Shown: piece after piece, positions 19,730 through 29,033 of the stretch | Numbering within the stretch: position 1 is the first letter of the stretch | Layout: the number at the start of each line of letters is the position of its first letter | NCBI GenBank assembly: GCA_019242475.1 | Contig: JAFAVK010000075.1 | Location: 1 to 51,630 of the forward strand | DNA: 51,630 bases | From: Acidobacteriota bacterium | Lineage (GTDB): Bacteria > Acidobacteriota > Blastocatellia > Pyrinomonadales > Pyrinomonadaceae | Reading direction: 5' to 3' | Program-made: the position numbers and the translations under genes | Notes under the pieces: generated by a model | Seen by the model: only the letters and a program-made list of their open reading frames with translations | Told to the model about the DNA's origin: nothing | Database searches by the model: none

Positions 19730-22174
19730 TCAACCTTTGACCAAGACCGTCTGTTCCGACTGCTCCAATGCGACCGGGGCGAGGCCGAGCGCGAGCGCGA
19801 AGTCGCGCGCCTCCGGGGAGAGCGCGGCGCCCGCCCGCGCCGCCTCGTAGATGATCTCCTGCCCGCGTTCGAGGTTCGCTTCGAGCCCCAGCTCGCGGCC
19901 CAGCTCGATGAGCGCGCGGGCCGAGCGGATGCTCTCGGCGTCGGGGCGCGTGACGACGCGGCGCGCGGCCTCGGTCACGGTCTCTTCGAAGACGCGGGTG
20001 ACCGAGGTGCGGTCGATGCGGTAGCCGTAGCGCGCCGCGTCGCGCGCGATCTCGACGGCCGCGCGGTAGTCGCCCGCGCCGTGCCGCTGCCCACGTATCT
20101 CGCGTTCGAGCCGCAGGCCCACGGTCAGCTCGGCGGCGAGCCGCAGCTCGCGCGGCGGGTGGAAACCGATCTCCTGAAGGCGCTCGATGACGCGGCGGTT
20201 CTCTTCGTAAAGGTGCTCGTACTCCTCCATGAAGCGCGCGACGAGCTTGCCGAAGACGCTGCGCGAAAGGTGACCCTGACCCTGCGGCAGCAGGGCTTCG
20301 AGCCCGAACTCTTCGGGGCCGAACTCGCTCTGCGCGACGCGCAGAAGCACGGGGAGCGACGCCGCGCGCAGGTGCGACCAGAGGCGCGCGGCCGCCTCCT
20401 CGTAATCCTCCGGCGAGCGGTAGGGGCGGAGCGCGCAGTAGTAATCAATCTCGCCGAAGTGCATCGCGGCGAGCGCGAACTCGTGCCGGCGGCCCGTCGC
20501 CTCCTCTTCGAGCGCGAGCCGGACGGTCTCCAGCGTCACGCGCCCGTGGCGCTGCTTGTTGAAGTCGAGCTTGCGGTAGACGTAGCCGGCCGTCTCGCAT
20601 TCCGGCTCGCGCTCCTCATGCTCGATGAGGTTGCAGATGGCGACGTGCGCGGCGACGCGCTGCGGCGTGACGCGCGACTGCGCGACCGTGCGCCGGTAGA
20701 TGTCGGCGCCCGTCGGGCGTTCGAGCAGGTTGCCCTTCGCCTCCGAGAGCATTTCGAGGAAGTCTTCCAAAGGCGGCGCCAGTCCGAGCGTCTCCATCGT
20801 CTCGACGACGCGGCCGGCGTAGCGGAGCGTCTGCACGGTCTCGATGCCCGAGACGTCGTTGAAGAACCAGCCGCAGCTCGTGTACATCGTGAGCGCCGCG
20901 CGCTGCGCTTCGAGGAGCGTTAAGGCCCGAACCTTCTCATCGTCGGAGAGACGGTGCCGGGCGTGCCTCTTCAAGAACTCTTCGCGCCGCGCGTGGCCGC
21001 CCGGCCCGAGCAGCTCGACGTACTCGTCGCGCGCGGCCCAGGGGTCGCGCAGCAGTTCGCCGCCGGCCTCCTCGAACTTCGGCGCGAGGTCGTCGCGCAG
21101 AAGGTCGAAGGCCGCGCGCAGCGGCGCGCGCCAGCGCTGGTTCCAGCCGCCGGGCGCCGAGGCGTTGCAGCCGCAGTCGCGCGTCCAGCGCCCGAGCCCG
21201 TGCGCGCAGCTCCACGCGGTGCCCTCGCCGTCCGGCCCGGCCTTGATGAGAACCTCTTGCTCGGGCTCGTGCCCGTCGAGGAACTCGCCGTAGTTCGTCA
21301 CACGCAGGCCGAAGCGCTCGGCCTCGACCTCCAAAGCGTAAGCGATACAGCGGTCGCCGAAGCGGAAGTGGTGGCCGTAAGACTCGCCGTCGGTGGCGAC
21401 GTTGACGACCTGCGCCCCGCCGCGCGCCGCGCGCGCGCAGGCCGCGAGCAGGCCGTGGCTCGAAGCGAGCAGGCCCTCGAAGGCGATGCCGCGCGCGATC
21501 TGGCCGTTGTAGAAGAGGACGGCGATGGAGCGGCCCGAGCCGTCCGGGTGCAGGTACTTGTAAGGGACGGTCGTGTCGATGCGCCCGTCGGAGACGTTCT
21601 GCCACGCGGAGCCGCCGGCGGGGCGCACGGCCTCGGCCTGGTGCGGCGAGAGGACGACGTAGCGCAGTCCCTCTTCGACGAGCGCCGCGAGGGTCGCGTC
21701 GTCGCAGGCCGTCTCGGGGAGCCAGAGCGATTCGGCCTCGCGGTCGTAGCGGCGCCGGAAGTCCGCGAGCCCCCAGCGTATCTGCGTGCGGCGGTCGCGC
21801 TCGTTGCAGAGGGGGAGGATCGAGTGGTTGTAGCCTTGGGCGATGGCGTTGCCGTGGCCGCCGTGGCGCGCGGCGCTGTCGCGGTCGGCCTCGATGACCC
21901 GCGCGTAGGTCTCGGGCTGGTGGCGTTCGAGTCAGTTGAGGAGCGTCGGGCCGAAGTTGAAGCTGAGGCGCGCGTAGTTGTTGACGACGTTTTCGACGCG
22001 GCCGTGCGTGTCGCTGATGCGGGCGAAGGCGTTGGGCCGGTAGCACTCGGCGTGGATGCGCTCGTTCCAGTCGTGGAAGGGCGCGGCCCCGGGCTCGCGC
22101 TCGACCAGCTCCGTCCAGGGGTTCTCGCGCGGCGGCTGGTAGAAGTGGCCGTGAATGACCAGCGCGGTCGTCAT
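19730..22174 (-). pseudogene. GH57/DUF3536-type glycosidase interrupted by one in-frame TGA
   Basis: Starting at ATG 22174-22172, the frame codes HGHFYQPPRENPW and WNERIHAECYRPNAFAR, typical of the GH57 N-terminus. It then hits TGA at 21934-21932 after NFGPTLLN, and continues in the same frame (LERHQPETYARVIEADRD, ESLWLPETACDD, VATDGESYGHHF) to the TGA at 19732-19730. Full length would be 814 codons. At the stop position relatives are expected to carry Trp (TGG), so a single G-to-A change (or read error) separates it from an intact gene. The probable catalytic Glu (WLPE) and Asp (TDGE) are both present downstream. The intact enzyme would act on alpha-glucans next to the branching enzyme. The distal half could only be made by readthrough or internal initiation. 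No Shine-Dalgarno is clear at the start. Confidence 0.8.
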
Positions 22175-22260
22175 CTATAAGGGCTGCTCCGTCGGCTGTT
22201 GGGAAGTCGGATTTAAGCTATCACGAATCCGGCGAGAGTCAAATCAGGGCAGGAAGCGCA

Positions 22261-22288
22261 AAGGCGGAAGCGCTGAGGCCTCCGCCTT
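22261..22288 (-). terminator. Terminator-like hairpin after the DUF3108-like gene
   Basis: Arms aaggcgga (22261-22268) and tccgcctt (22281-22288) lie about 30 bp beyond the stop of the minus-strand gene. The remainder of 22175-22315 shows nothing else I can support. Confidence 0.5.
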
Positions 22289-22315
22289 CTTCGGTCTGAG
22301 CTGGAATGTTTCTTC

Positions 22316-23218
22316 TTAACGCTGGGCGACGAGGGGCTCCGTGCGCTGGATGCTCTTGAGGTTAATGTCGAGCGTGCCGATGTCGTGCGAGAGGCGGGCC
22401 TTGACGGGGACGTGGCGGTCGTCGCTCGTCACCCAGATGGACATCTTGCCCTTGCCGTCCTCGACGGGGCGGCCCGGCCCGAACAGCTCCACGTCCACGC
22501 GCACCACGTCCACTTTGCCGAGCACGCTCTTCATCTTCTTCTTCTCGGCGACGACCGTCGCCGGCACCTGGAAGAGGCGGCCCGAGTCGCTGACGGCGAT
22601 GTTAAAGGTCTGCCCCGGCGTGAGCGCCTGCGTGCGCAGGAAGTAGATGGCCGAGACGATGTCCTGCGTCGGCCCGGAGAGCGCGGCCGTGATGACGCGC
22701 GGCGCCTCGGTCGCGTTGTTCGGGTCGCGCTCGGTGTACTCGACCTTCCCGGCCTGCTGGTCGAAGACGGCCTCGCTCGTCCGCACGCGCTTGCCCTGCT
22801 CGTCCGTCTTGGTCGTGCGCATGGCGTAAAAGTCGTTCGGCTCGACCTGCGACTCGGCGTGGAACTTGAAGCTCATCCCGAAGAGTTTCGGGAAGAAGCC
22901 CTTCGAAGTCACGTCGGTCGTCAGCAACAACGGCGCGGGCGCGGCCTCCTGCCCCTCGCCCTCGACCGACGCGGAGGGCGCCGGCCGCTGCGCCTTGAAG
23001 CGCAGTTCGGCGATGTCGATGCCCCGCAGCAACATCTTCGTGAACTCGCCCTCGTAGACCAGCTCCTCCGAAGGCACGAAGGGCATGGCCGCGGGCGTGC
23101 GCGGCGGTGTACGCTCTTTGGGCGCGTCCGAAGCCAGTACGACCGAAGAGAGTACAACGGCTAAAACGAGCGCCGTCGCCGTCGTGGCGTAGATTTTGGA
23201 CGTAATTCTGCGAGGCAT
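22316..23218 (-). CDS. Periplasmic DUF3108-like protein
   Basis: A 300-residue protein. The ATG at 23218-23216 was chosen because GAAGGAAGGG lies 8 nt upstream; a GTG 9 nt further out lacks this. A signal peptide (about 1-32, ATTATALVLAVVLSSVVLAS) is followed by a Pro-rich linker and a beta-rich domain: ELVYEGEFTKMLLRGIDIAELRF at the front, then YFLRTQALTPGQTFNIAVSDSGRLFQVPATVV and MSIWVTSDDRHVPVKARLSHDIGTLDINLKS at the end. This pattern fits DUF3108, a family of exported proteins of uncertain role, often called outer-membrane or lipid-associated. No enzyme motif. A terminator-like hairpin separates it from the glycogen genes. Confidence 0.7.
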   Translation of the reverse strand: MPRRITSKIYATTATALVLAVVLSSVVLASDAPKERTPPRTPAAMPFVPSEELVYEGEFTKMLLRGIDIAELRFKAQRPAPSASVEGEGQEAAPAPLLLTTDVTSKGFFPKLFGMSFKFHAESQVEPNDFYAMRTTKTDEQGKRVRTSEAVFDQQAGKVEYTERDPNNATEAPRVITAALSGPTQDIVSAIYFLRTQALTPGQTFNIAVSDSGRLFQVPATVVAEKKKMKSVLGKVDVVRVDVELFGPGRPVEDGKGKMSIWVTSDDRHVPVKARLSHDIGTLDINLKSIQRTEPLVAQR

Positions 23219-23263
23219 CGCGTGCACCCTTCCTTCACCCTTCTTTTCGTGTGCTTAATTAGG

Positions 23264-23836
23264 TCAGAAAGCCAGGACAGCTTTCAGCCATAGCACACAC
23301 CATGCCACGAGGAGCCCCAACGCCGCGCGGTATTCGCGGTAACGCAGGTAGAGTGACGGGTCGAACCTGACGGCCGAGTCTTCGCCCGCCCTGTAGGGCG
23401 TCAGCCGAGGGAAGAGGAGAGGCACGGCCGCCGCGTATCGTCTGTACTCCTCGCCGAACATCTCGGCGAGCGTCGAAGATTCGACGCGCATGACCGGCCA
23501 GTAGATGCCCAGGAACAAAGACGCGAACAGCCCGCCGAGGATGACGAGGAGCGGTGGGCTCGAAGAGGCCGCGACCGTGAAGCCCAGGCCCAGGATGAAG
23601 CTCCCGAGGTAGAGCGGGTTCCGCGTGTGCGCGTAAGGCCCCGAGACGGCGAGGCGTGCGTTCTTTCTGATGTGACCCGAGGCCCACGCGCGTATGGCGA
23701 GGCCGACGAGCGCGACCGCGCCGCCGATCAGAAGGGAGCGCCGGTCGGGCCGCGCCAGCACGATGAAGACCGCCGCGCAGACGAAGCCGAGCGGGACGCG
23801 CCAGCGCTGAACCCACGTCCCGCCCCTACGCGCCAC
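23264..23836 (-). CDS. Isoprenylcysteine/phospholipid methyltransferase-like membrane protein
   Basis: The product is 190 residues from a GTG at 23836 (GAGG 9 nt upstream; a GTG at 23842 is the alternative). It overlaps the end of the heptosyltransferase gene by 11 bp. Hydrophobic segments alternate with the family landmarks: SGPYAHTRNPLYLGSFILGLGF (SAM/substrate region) and a C-terminal EYRRYAAAVPLLFPRLTPY, as in the PEMT/ICMT fold, where four or five helices cradle SAM and methylate a lipid-like acceptor. The acceptor cannot be told from sequence; being last in a heptose/LPS operon hints at an envelope lipid. Bacterial members are mostly uncharacterised. Confidence 0.75.
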   Translation of the reverse strand: MARRGGTWVQRWRVPLGFVCAAVFIVLARPDRRSLLIGGAVALVGLAIRAWASGHIRKNARLAVSGPYAHTRNPLYLGSFILGLGFTVAASSSPPLLVILGGLFASLFLGIYWPVMRVESSTLAEMFGEEYRRYAAAVPLLFPRLTPYRAGEDSAVRFDPSLYLRYREYRAALGLLVAWCVLWLKAVLAF

Positions 23837-24908
23837 CGGCACGCACCTCGACCGCCGGGGAAGTTCTTTCAGCCCGAAGCAGCCTCTCGCCGACCGCCGC
23901 CGCGACCTGTCCGACGCCGATCTCCATGCAGACCCACTGCGAGCAGGCGCGGCGGTGGCAGTCCACGCGGCAGCCGATGTCCGTGCGCTCGACGCAGACG
24001 TCTTCTTCACGGGGCGAGCCGTTGCGCCACCACTCGGTCGGCCCGAAGAGTCCGACGACGGGCGCGCCCGCCGCGACCGCGAGGTGCGTCGGGCCGGTGT
24101 CTCCGCCGACGTAGACGGCCGCGCGCCGTGCCAGCGCGTAGAAACCTTTCAGGGAAGGCGAGGCCGCCGTAGTGGCGCCCGTCCGGCTCGAAGCGACGAC
24201 GCGCTCGGCCAGCTCGCGCTCGCCGGGGCCGTAGGTGACGACCGAGCGCAGGCCGTGCCTGACGAGCAGCGCGTCGGCCAACTCGCCGAAGCGGCCCGCG
24301 TCCCAGAGCTTCGTCGGCCAGCCGCCGCCCGGGTTCAGAATCGTGAATCTTTCTCCGACCGTTTGGACGACCTCGTCGGCCTCGCGCACGTGTGCGGGCG
24401 AGACGTTGACGGGGAACTCGAGCGCGTCGGAAGCGGTCGGCAGTTTCACCCCGAGCGCGCCCGAGGCCAGCGCCAGATTTTTCCTGATGACGTTGAGGCG
24501 TGCGGAGACTCTGACCGTCTCGGTCAGGAGGAAGCGGCTGGCCGGCTCGCGCAGGTGCTCGCGCGAAAAGCCGACGCGACGTCGCGCGCCCGAGAGGCGC
24601 GAGACCAGAGCGGATTTAAGGAGTCCTTGAAAATCTATGGAAAGGTCGAAGGGTGAGGCGCGTAACCGCCGCAACTGCCGGCGCGTTGCCGGCAGCGTCT
24701 CCCCAGACAACGGCCAGCGCCTCAAGCCCTTCGTGTCCACTTCGATGAGGCTTTCTAAAAGAGGGTTGTCCCTCAAAATTTCGGCCGCGCGTCGCTCGAC
24801 CACCCACGAAATTTTCGCCCCCGGCACGGCCCGCCTGACGGCGGCCAGCGCGGGCAAAGTGTGCACCACGTCGCCGATGCTCCCGAGTTTGACGAAGAGG
24901 ATTCTCAT
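23826..24908 (-). CDS. waaC: LPS heptosyltransferase (GT9), WaaC-like
   Basis: A 360-residue GT9 glycosyltransferase that transfers heptose from ADP-heptose to the lipid A-Kdo core on the cytosolic face of the inner membrane. Seen: N-terminal MRILFVKLGSIGDVVHTLPA, the acceptor domain, then the donor-domain motifs ILNPGGGWPTKLW and VYVGGDTGPTHLAVAAGAPVVGLFGPTEWWRNG (the GDTGP-H loop that holds ADP-heptose). Of the two GT9 proteins in the operon, this one has the heptosyltransferase-I style start (VKLGSIGDVVHTLPAL); the other is WaaF-like. The ATG (24908-24906) lacks a Shine-Dalgarno because the preceding sequence is the GATGAAT hairpin. The C-terminus has a small Cys cluster (GCRVDCHRRACSQWVC). 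Confidence 0.82.
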   Translation of the reverse strand: MRILFVKLGSIGDVVHTLPALAAVRRAVPGAKISWVVERRAAEILRDNPLLESLIEVDTKGLRRWPLSGETLPATRRQLRRLRASPFDLSIDFQGLLKSALVSRLSGARRRVGFSREHLREPASRFLLTETVRVSARLNVIRKNLALASGALGVKLPTASDALEFPVNVSPAHVREADEVVQTVGERFTILNPGGGWPTKLWDAGRFGELADALLVRHGLRSVVTYGPGERELAERVVASSRTGATTAASPSLKGFYALARRAAVYVGGDTGPTHLAVAAGAPVVGLFGPTEWWRNGSPREEDVCVERTDIGCRVDCHRRACSQWVCMEIGVGQVAAAVGERLLRAERTSPAVEVRAGGA

Positions 24909-24915
24909 AAAGCAG

Positions 24916-24989
24916 TGATGAATGATGAGTGATGAATGATGAATACAACTACGGGGCCGGATTCATCATTCATCACTCATCACTCATCA
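24916..24989. repeat. Inverted repeat of TGATGAR heptamers inside the heptose operon
   Basis: The left arm 24916-24944 has four heptamers (tgatgaa, tgatgag, tgatgaa, tgatgaa). The right arm 24961-24989 is its reverse complement with one mismatch in 29. The loop is 16 nt. The right arm overlaps the last codons and stop of rfaE2 (its residues MSDE plus TGA are read from the repeat), and the left arm ends 8 bp from the heptosyltransferase ATG. It therefore fills the gap between two genes of one operon. Confidence 0.9.
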
Positions 24990-25482
24990 GCTTCCCAAGC
25001 ATTTCCGTGCTCGAATGGTCTTTCGGGTCTCCGACGATCTGGACGCGGCCGCCGAAGGAGCGTACCACATCGCGCTCGGGCACAGAGTCCTCTGTGTAGT
25101 CGGTGCCTTTGGCGTGGATGTCCGGGCGGAGCGCGAGCAGAAGCTCCTGCACGGTCGGCTCGTGAAAGACCGTGACGTAGTCCACGGCGCGCAGGCTCGC
25201 GATGACCTCGGCGCGCTCGCGCTCGGGGACGAAGGGGCGCCCCTCGCCCTTCAGGCGCCGCACCTGCTCGTCCGAGTTGACGCCGACGACGAGCAGGTCG
25301 CCCAAGCCCTTCGCCGCCTCAAGGTAGCGGATGTGCCCGACGTGCAAAAGGTCGAAGCAGCCGTTTGCAAAGACGACGCGCGCGCCCCCTTTCCGCGCGA
25401 TGGCGACGCGCGCGATCAGGCGGTTGCGCTCAAGGATGCGCGCCGCGGCCGCTATCTTGGCTTGCTCTTCCGTCTCTCGCAT
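24973..25482 (-). CDS. rfaE2: D-glycero-beta-D-manno-heptose 1-phosphate adenylyltransferase
   Basis: A 169-residue cytidylyltransferase-like protein that corresponds to the C-terminal half of HldE and activates heptose 1-phosphate with ATP to ADP-heptose. Seen: [22 protein letters not shown] with the HxGH nucleotide-binding motif (about 48-51), [44 protein letters not shown] and the C-terminal DHSSTEML. The ATG lies 4 bp after the preceding stop. The last four residues and the stop codon (MSDE, TGA) are encoded by the GATGAGT repeat, so the native C-terminus may have been altered when the repeat arrived. Confidence 0.9.
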   Translation of the reverse strand: MRETEEQAKIAAAARILERNRLIARVAIARKGGARVVFANGCFDLLHVGHIRYLEAAKGLGDLLVVGVNSDEQVRRLKGEGRPFVPERERAEVIASLRAVDYVTVFHEPTVQELLLALRPDIHAKGTDYTEDSVPERDVVRSFGGRVQIVGDPKDHSSTEMLGKLMSDE

Positions 25483-25486
25483 CTCG

Positions 25487-26266
25487 CTACTGCTGCTCGT
25501 CGGTCGTTTGGGTCAGCGTGCCCTCGAAGCGCTCGGCCTGCATGTTATAGCGGACTTCGTAGCGATCGAGCGAGCCGCCGCGTCCGCGGTAGTCGATCTC
25601 GAACTTCCAGAGGCCGGGCGCGGCCGGCCTCTCATTGAAAAGGTAGTCCACCCAGTTGAGCACTTCGGTAGCCTTCTTCCCGTCCGTGTCGGTCGTCTCA
25701 AGGCTCAAGGGGTACTGTATCACCCTGTCCTGCTTTTCACTGTAGCCGTAGAGCGCCGTCCTCAGCCCCATACACGCCTCCGCGTCGAAGAGCGTGAACT
25801 CGTGCGCCAGGCCGTCGCCGTTGAAGTCCTTCAGCCAGAGGATGGTCGGCCGCCCCTCGCTCCCCGCGGCGACGCCCTCGACGTGGTAATAACTGCCGGC
25901 ATGGATGCGGTAGGGGATGTTCACTTCGTCCGCGCCTTCGGAGTCATCCTCGATGATCTTAACGGTGTTGACGACGCGGCCCGCCGCCGTGTCCACGAGC
26001 GAGACGCGGGCCGGGCCGCTGTAGTAGCTGCCGCGCGTCTCCTCCGGGCAGGTGTACGGCTCGCCGGGCGTCTCGCGCGGGTTGCGCTTCGGCCTGAGCA
26101 TCCAGAGGACGAGCGAACGCTTCTTCCCGTCTTTGAGTTCGAGCGCGCGTTCCTCGATGACCTGGGCGCCGGCGGGCAGTCCGTACGGCGGGCGTCGTGT
26201 TTGCGCCTGCGTGGAGAAGGCGAGCGACAGTAGAACTATGAATGCGGCGAGCGTGGTTCTCATCAT
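25487..26266 (-). CDS. Secreted hypothetical protein inside the heptose operon
   Basis: A 259-residue protein from the ATG at 26266 (followed by a second ATG). An upstream TTG overlapping the rfaE1 stop is an alternative. It has a signal peptide (about 1-22, [17 protein letters not shown]) and a mature beta-rich domain with no enzyme motif I can identify. Segments of note: [22 protein letters not shown] motifs, [32 protein letters not shown] and a tail of Gln/Thr/Glu. I recognise no family. It sits between the two halves of what is usually the bifunctional hldE gene, so it is transcribed with heptose synthesis, but its role is unknown. Confidence 0.7.
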   Translation of the reverse strand: MMRTTLAAFIVLLSLAFSTQAQTRRPPYGLPAGAQVIEERALELKDGKKRSLVLWMLRPKRNPRETPGEPYTCPEETRGSYYSGPARVSLVDTAAGRVVNTVKIIEDDSEGADEVNIPYRIHAGSYYHVEGVAAGSEGRPTILWLKDFNGDGLAHEFTLFDAEACMGLRTALYGYSEKQDRVIQYPLSLETTDTDGKKATEVLNWVDYLFNERPAAPGLWKFEIDYRGRGGSLDRYEVRYNMQAERFEGTLTQTTDEQQ

Positions 26267-26304
26267 CTTCAAATTTAAGGCGGCGAGTCTGTCCGGCAAT
26301 CTCT

Positions 26305-27321
26305 TCAAACCTGTCCTTCGTGTTCGAGCGAGGCCAGAAGCTCGTGCGGGTAGACGCAGGCCGTGCCGCGCTTGAGGACGACGATGCCGCCCGCGTGGTT
26401 CGCCAGTCTCGCGGCCGTCGGGTAGTCCGCGCCGGAGGCGAGCGCGAGCGCGTAGGTGGCGATGACCGTGTCGCCCGCGCCCGTCACGTCCACGGCGTCG
26501 TGCGAGCCGACCGCGTCGAGGTGCAGCGGTCGCGCGCCCTCTTCCAAAAGCAGCATCCCGTGCTTGCCGCGCGTGACGAGCAGCGCGCGGTAGCCGAGTT
26601 CCGCGCGCAGGCGCTCGCCCTCCGCGGCCAACTCGGCGGCGTTCGAGAAGCGGCGCCCCGCGACCTGCTCGACCTCGTCCTCGTTCGGCGTAGCCGAGTC
26701 GAAGCCCGCGAACTCACGCATGCGGAAGCGCGAATCGACGACGACGGGCGGCGCCCCGTCCGCGTGACGCATCGGCGCGACCGTGACCTCGGAGGCGACG
26801 CCGTAGTTATAATCGGAGACGACCGCCGCCTCCGCGTCCTCGAACGCCCGCCGGACGTTCGAGGCGACGAGGGCGAGCAAAACCCCGTCGACGAGCGGCT
26901 CGCTCTCGTAGTCGAGCCGCACGACCTGCTGGCGCGTCGAGTGCGCGTGGCCCGCGAGGATGCGCACCTTCGTCGTCGTCTGGTGCTTCGGCGTGACCAG
27001 GACGCCGGAGCAATCGACGCCCGCCCCCTCCAACCGCTCGACCAATCCGCGCCCGGCCGAGTCCTCCCCGACCACGCCGACGATTGCGGCGCGCGCGCCG
27101 AGTGCCGCGAGGTTCATCGCGCAGTTGGCCGCCCCGCCCGGCACGGTCTCAGTCCGCTCGTGCCGCAGAATCATCACCGGCGCCTCGCGCGACACGCGAC
27201 TAATCTCGCCCGACACGAACTGGTCGGCGATCAAGTCGCCCAGCACGAGCACGCGCCGCCCCGCGAACGCGCGCACCAGCGCGCCCGGCCGCCCCGCCTC
27301 TGCTTTGCTCTCAACGCCCAT
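26305..27321 (-). CDS. rfaE1: D-glycero-beta-D-manno-heptose 7-phosphate kinase
   Basis: A 338-residue PfkB-family kinase corresponding to the N-terminal half of HldE; it phosphorylates heptose 7-phosphate at C1. The ATG at 27321-27319 gives the family-like start ending in VLVLGDLIADQFVSGEISRVSREAP. Also seen: PGGAANCAMNLAALGARAAIVGVVGED (PfkB signature 1) and VDVTGAGDTVIATYALAL (signature 2 with the catalytic Asp and anion hole, about 270-287). The upstream extension to 27411 has no homology-like sequence and lies inside the previous gene. It starts 14 bp after the gmhB stop. Confidence 0.9.
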   Translation of the reverse strand: MGVESKAEAGRPGALVRAFAGRRVLVLGDLIADQFVSGEISRVSREAPVMILRHERTETVPGGAANCAMNLAALGARAAIVGVVGEDSAGRGLVERLEGAGVDCSGVLVTPKHQTTTKVRILAGHAHSTRQQVVRLDYESEPLVDGVLLALVASNVRRAFEDAEAAVVSDYNYGVASEVTVAPMRHADGAPPVVVDSRFRMREFAGFDSATPNEDEVEQVAGRRFSNAAELAAEGERLRAELGYRALLVTRGKHGMLLLEEGARPLHLDAVGSHDAVDVTGAGDTVIATYALALASGADYPTAARLANHAGGIVVLKRGTACVYPHELLASLEHEGQV

Positions 27322-27335
27322 GTCTGACTGAAGGC

Positions 27336-27917
27336 TCAGCCCTCGGAACTGATTATCTCCTTGACTGCTTCGAGCAGGTTTTCGGCGACGAGGTCGGGGC
27401 GGTGCTTCCATGCCTGGCTCTGATGTTCGTGCTCGCCGCGGCCGTAGCCGGTCAGGACGAAGGCGGCACGCGTGCCCGCGTTGCGCGCCAGCTCCGTGTC
27501 GCTGTAGCGGTCGCCGACCATCCAGCTCCGCGTCAGGTCGATGCCGAGTTCTTCCGCCGCGCGCTTGATGAGACCGGGGCGCGGCTTGCGGCAGTCGCAG
27601 TCGAGACGGTACGGCGGCTCGCCGACCGAGGGGTGGTGCGGGCAGTAGTAGACCGCGTCGAGCCGCGCGCCGCCTTTCTCCAACTCTTCGGCGAGGACGC
27701 CGTGGACGCGGCCGATCATCTCCTCTTCGAAGTAGCCGCGCGCCACGCCGGCCTGGTTGGTGACGAGGACGGCGAGCCAGCCCGCCTCGTTGAGCGCGCG
27801 CACGGCCGCGGCCGCGAAGGGGAAGACCCTGTAGCGCGAGACGTGGTTGACGTAGCCGACCTCTTCCGAGATCGTCCCGTCGCGGTCGATGAAGACCGCC
27901 CGGCGCCCTCCGCTCAA
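27336..27917 (-). CDS. gmhB: D-glycero-D-manno-heptose 1,7-bisphosphate phosphatase
   Basis: A 193-residue HAD-superfamily phosphatase that removes the 7-phosphate of heptose bisphosphate. Seen: nucleophile motif FIDRDGTI (about 9-16), motif II VTNQAGVARG, the zinc-binding Cys/His loop CPHHPSV...CDCRKPRPG and motif III/IV MVGDRYSDTELARNAG. The start is a TTG (27917) that overlaps the waaF stop (TTGA), with GAGG 7 nt upstream in the end of waaF, indicating translational coupling. Length is normal for the family. Confidence 0.9.
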   Translation of the reverse strand: MSGGRRAVFIDRDGTISEEVGYVNHVSRYRVFPFAAAAVRALNEAGWLAVLVTNQAGVARGYFEEEMIGRVHGVLAEELEKGGARLDAVYYCPHHPSVGEPPYRLDCDCRKPRPGLIKRAAEELGIDLTRSWMVGDRYSDTELARNAGTRAAFVLTGYGRGEHEHQSQAWKHRPDLVAENLLEAVKEIISSEG

Positions 27918-29002
27918 CGCGCCACCTCGACCTTCTGCCGGAGTTCGAGAGCGTGCGCGGCGCGCTCGAAGACCTCTTCGGGGGTGACGGCCGTCATGCA
28001 ACGGTGGTCGATGGGGCAGTCGCGCAGCATGCAGGGCGCGCAGTCGGGCGGCCGTCTGACGACCTCGGCCGTGTCGGAGAATGGACGAGTCGTGAAGGGG
28101 TTCGTCGGCCCGAAGATGACGACGACGGGGCAGCCGACCGCCGCCGCGACGTGCGCCGGGCCGGTGTCGTTCGTGACGAGCAGGTCGGAGGCTTTCAGCA
28201 CGGCCGCCGTCTGCGCGAGGTCGGTCTTGCCCGTCAGCACGACGGGGCGCGCGCGCATGTGCCGCGCGACCTCCGCCGAAATGTCCGACTCTTCGGCCGC
28301 GCCGACGAGGACGATCTCCGCGCCCGTTCTCTCCGCGAGCATGTCTGCGACGGCGGCGAAGCGCTCGGGCGGCCAACGCTTGGCGCGGCTGTTGGTCGAG
28401 CCCGGGCAGACCGCGACGAGCGGACGGCCGGGCCGCGCGCCGCTCTCAAGAAGTAACGCCTCGGCCTCGCGCAGGCGCGCGCCCGTCACGCGCAACGCCG
28501 TGTCCGGCTCGCGCGATTCGATTGACGTGGAGCCGCAGAGCCTTCGTTCTAACTCGGCGACGAGGTGCAGGTAGTAGAAGACTTCGTGCCTGTGGCCGCG
28601 CCACGCGGGGACGCCGACGCGGTGCGTGAGGAGCGGCGCGCGCCCTTGCGTCGCGTAGCCCACGCGGGCGGGGACGCGCGCGAGCGCCGCGACCAGCGCG
28701 GGCGCGAAAGAGTTGGGGAAGAGCACCGCGAGGTCGAAGCGCCGCGCGCGCCACTCGCGCGCCTCGCGGAAGAGGGCCGCCGGTTTACCGGAGCTGTCTT
28801 TGGTGACGAGGAAGTCGTCGATGAAGTCCGCGCCCGCGAAAATCCCTTCGGCCCACGGGCGCGTCGCCAGAGTCAGGCGCGCGCGGGGAAACAGGCGGCG
28901 CAGCTCGCGCAGGGCGGGCACGGTCATCACCGCGTCGCCCACCCAGTTGACGCCGCGCACGACGACGCGCTCTATCTTTTCAGGCCGAAAGTTACGACTC
29001 AC
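27914..29002 (-). CDS. waaF: LPS heptosyltransferase II (GT9)
   Basis: A 362-residue GT9 enzyme that adds the second heptose of the LPS inner core. Seen: VVVRGVNWVGDAVMTVPALRELRRLFP near the N-terminus (WaaF-style), VCPGSTNSRAKRWPPERFA, and the donor loop VTNDTGPAHVAAAVGCPVVVIFGPTNPF, plus the CAPCMLRDCPIDHRCM cysteine cluster typical of WaaF. The start is a GTG (29002-29000). It follows the potassium channel gene by 31 bp on the same strand. With rfaE1, gmhB and rfaE2 it forms the ADP-heptose route; gmhA (sedoheptulose 7-phosphate isomerase) is not in the window. Confidence 0.88.
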   Translation of the reverse strand: MSRNFRPEKIERVVVRGVNWVGDAVMTVPALRELRRLFPRARLTLATRPWAEGIFAGADFIDDFLVTKDSSGKPAALFREAREWRARRFDLAVLFPNSFAPALVAALARVPARVGYATQGRAPLLTHRVGVPAWRGHRHEVFYYLHLVAELERRLCGSTSIESREPDTALRVTGARLREAEALLLESGARPGRPLVAVCPGSTNSRAKRWPPERFAAVADMLAERTGAEIVLVGAAEESDISAEVARHMRARPVVLTGKTDLAQTAAVLKASDLLVTNDTGPAHVAAAVGCPVVVIFGPTNPFTTRPFSDTAEVVRRPPDCAPCMLRDCPIDHRCMTAVTPEEVFERAAHALELRQKVEVAR

Positions 29003-29033
29003 TACTGTAGTTTAGTTCAGGGATGCCGCCGCG

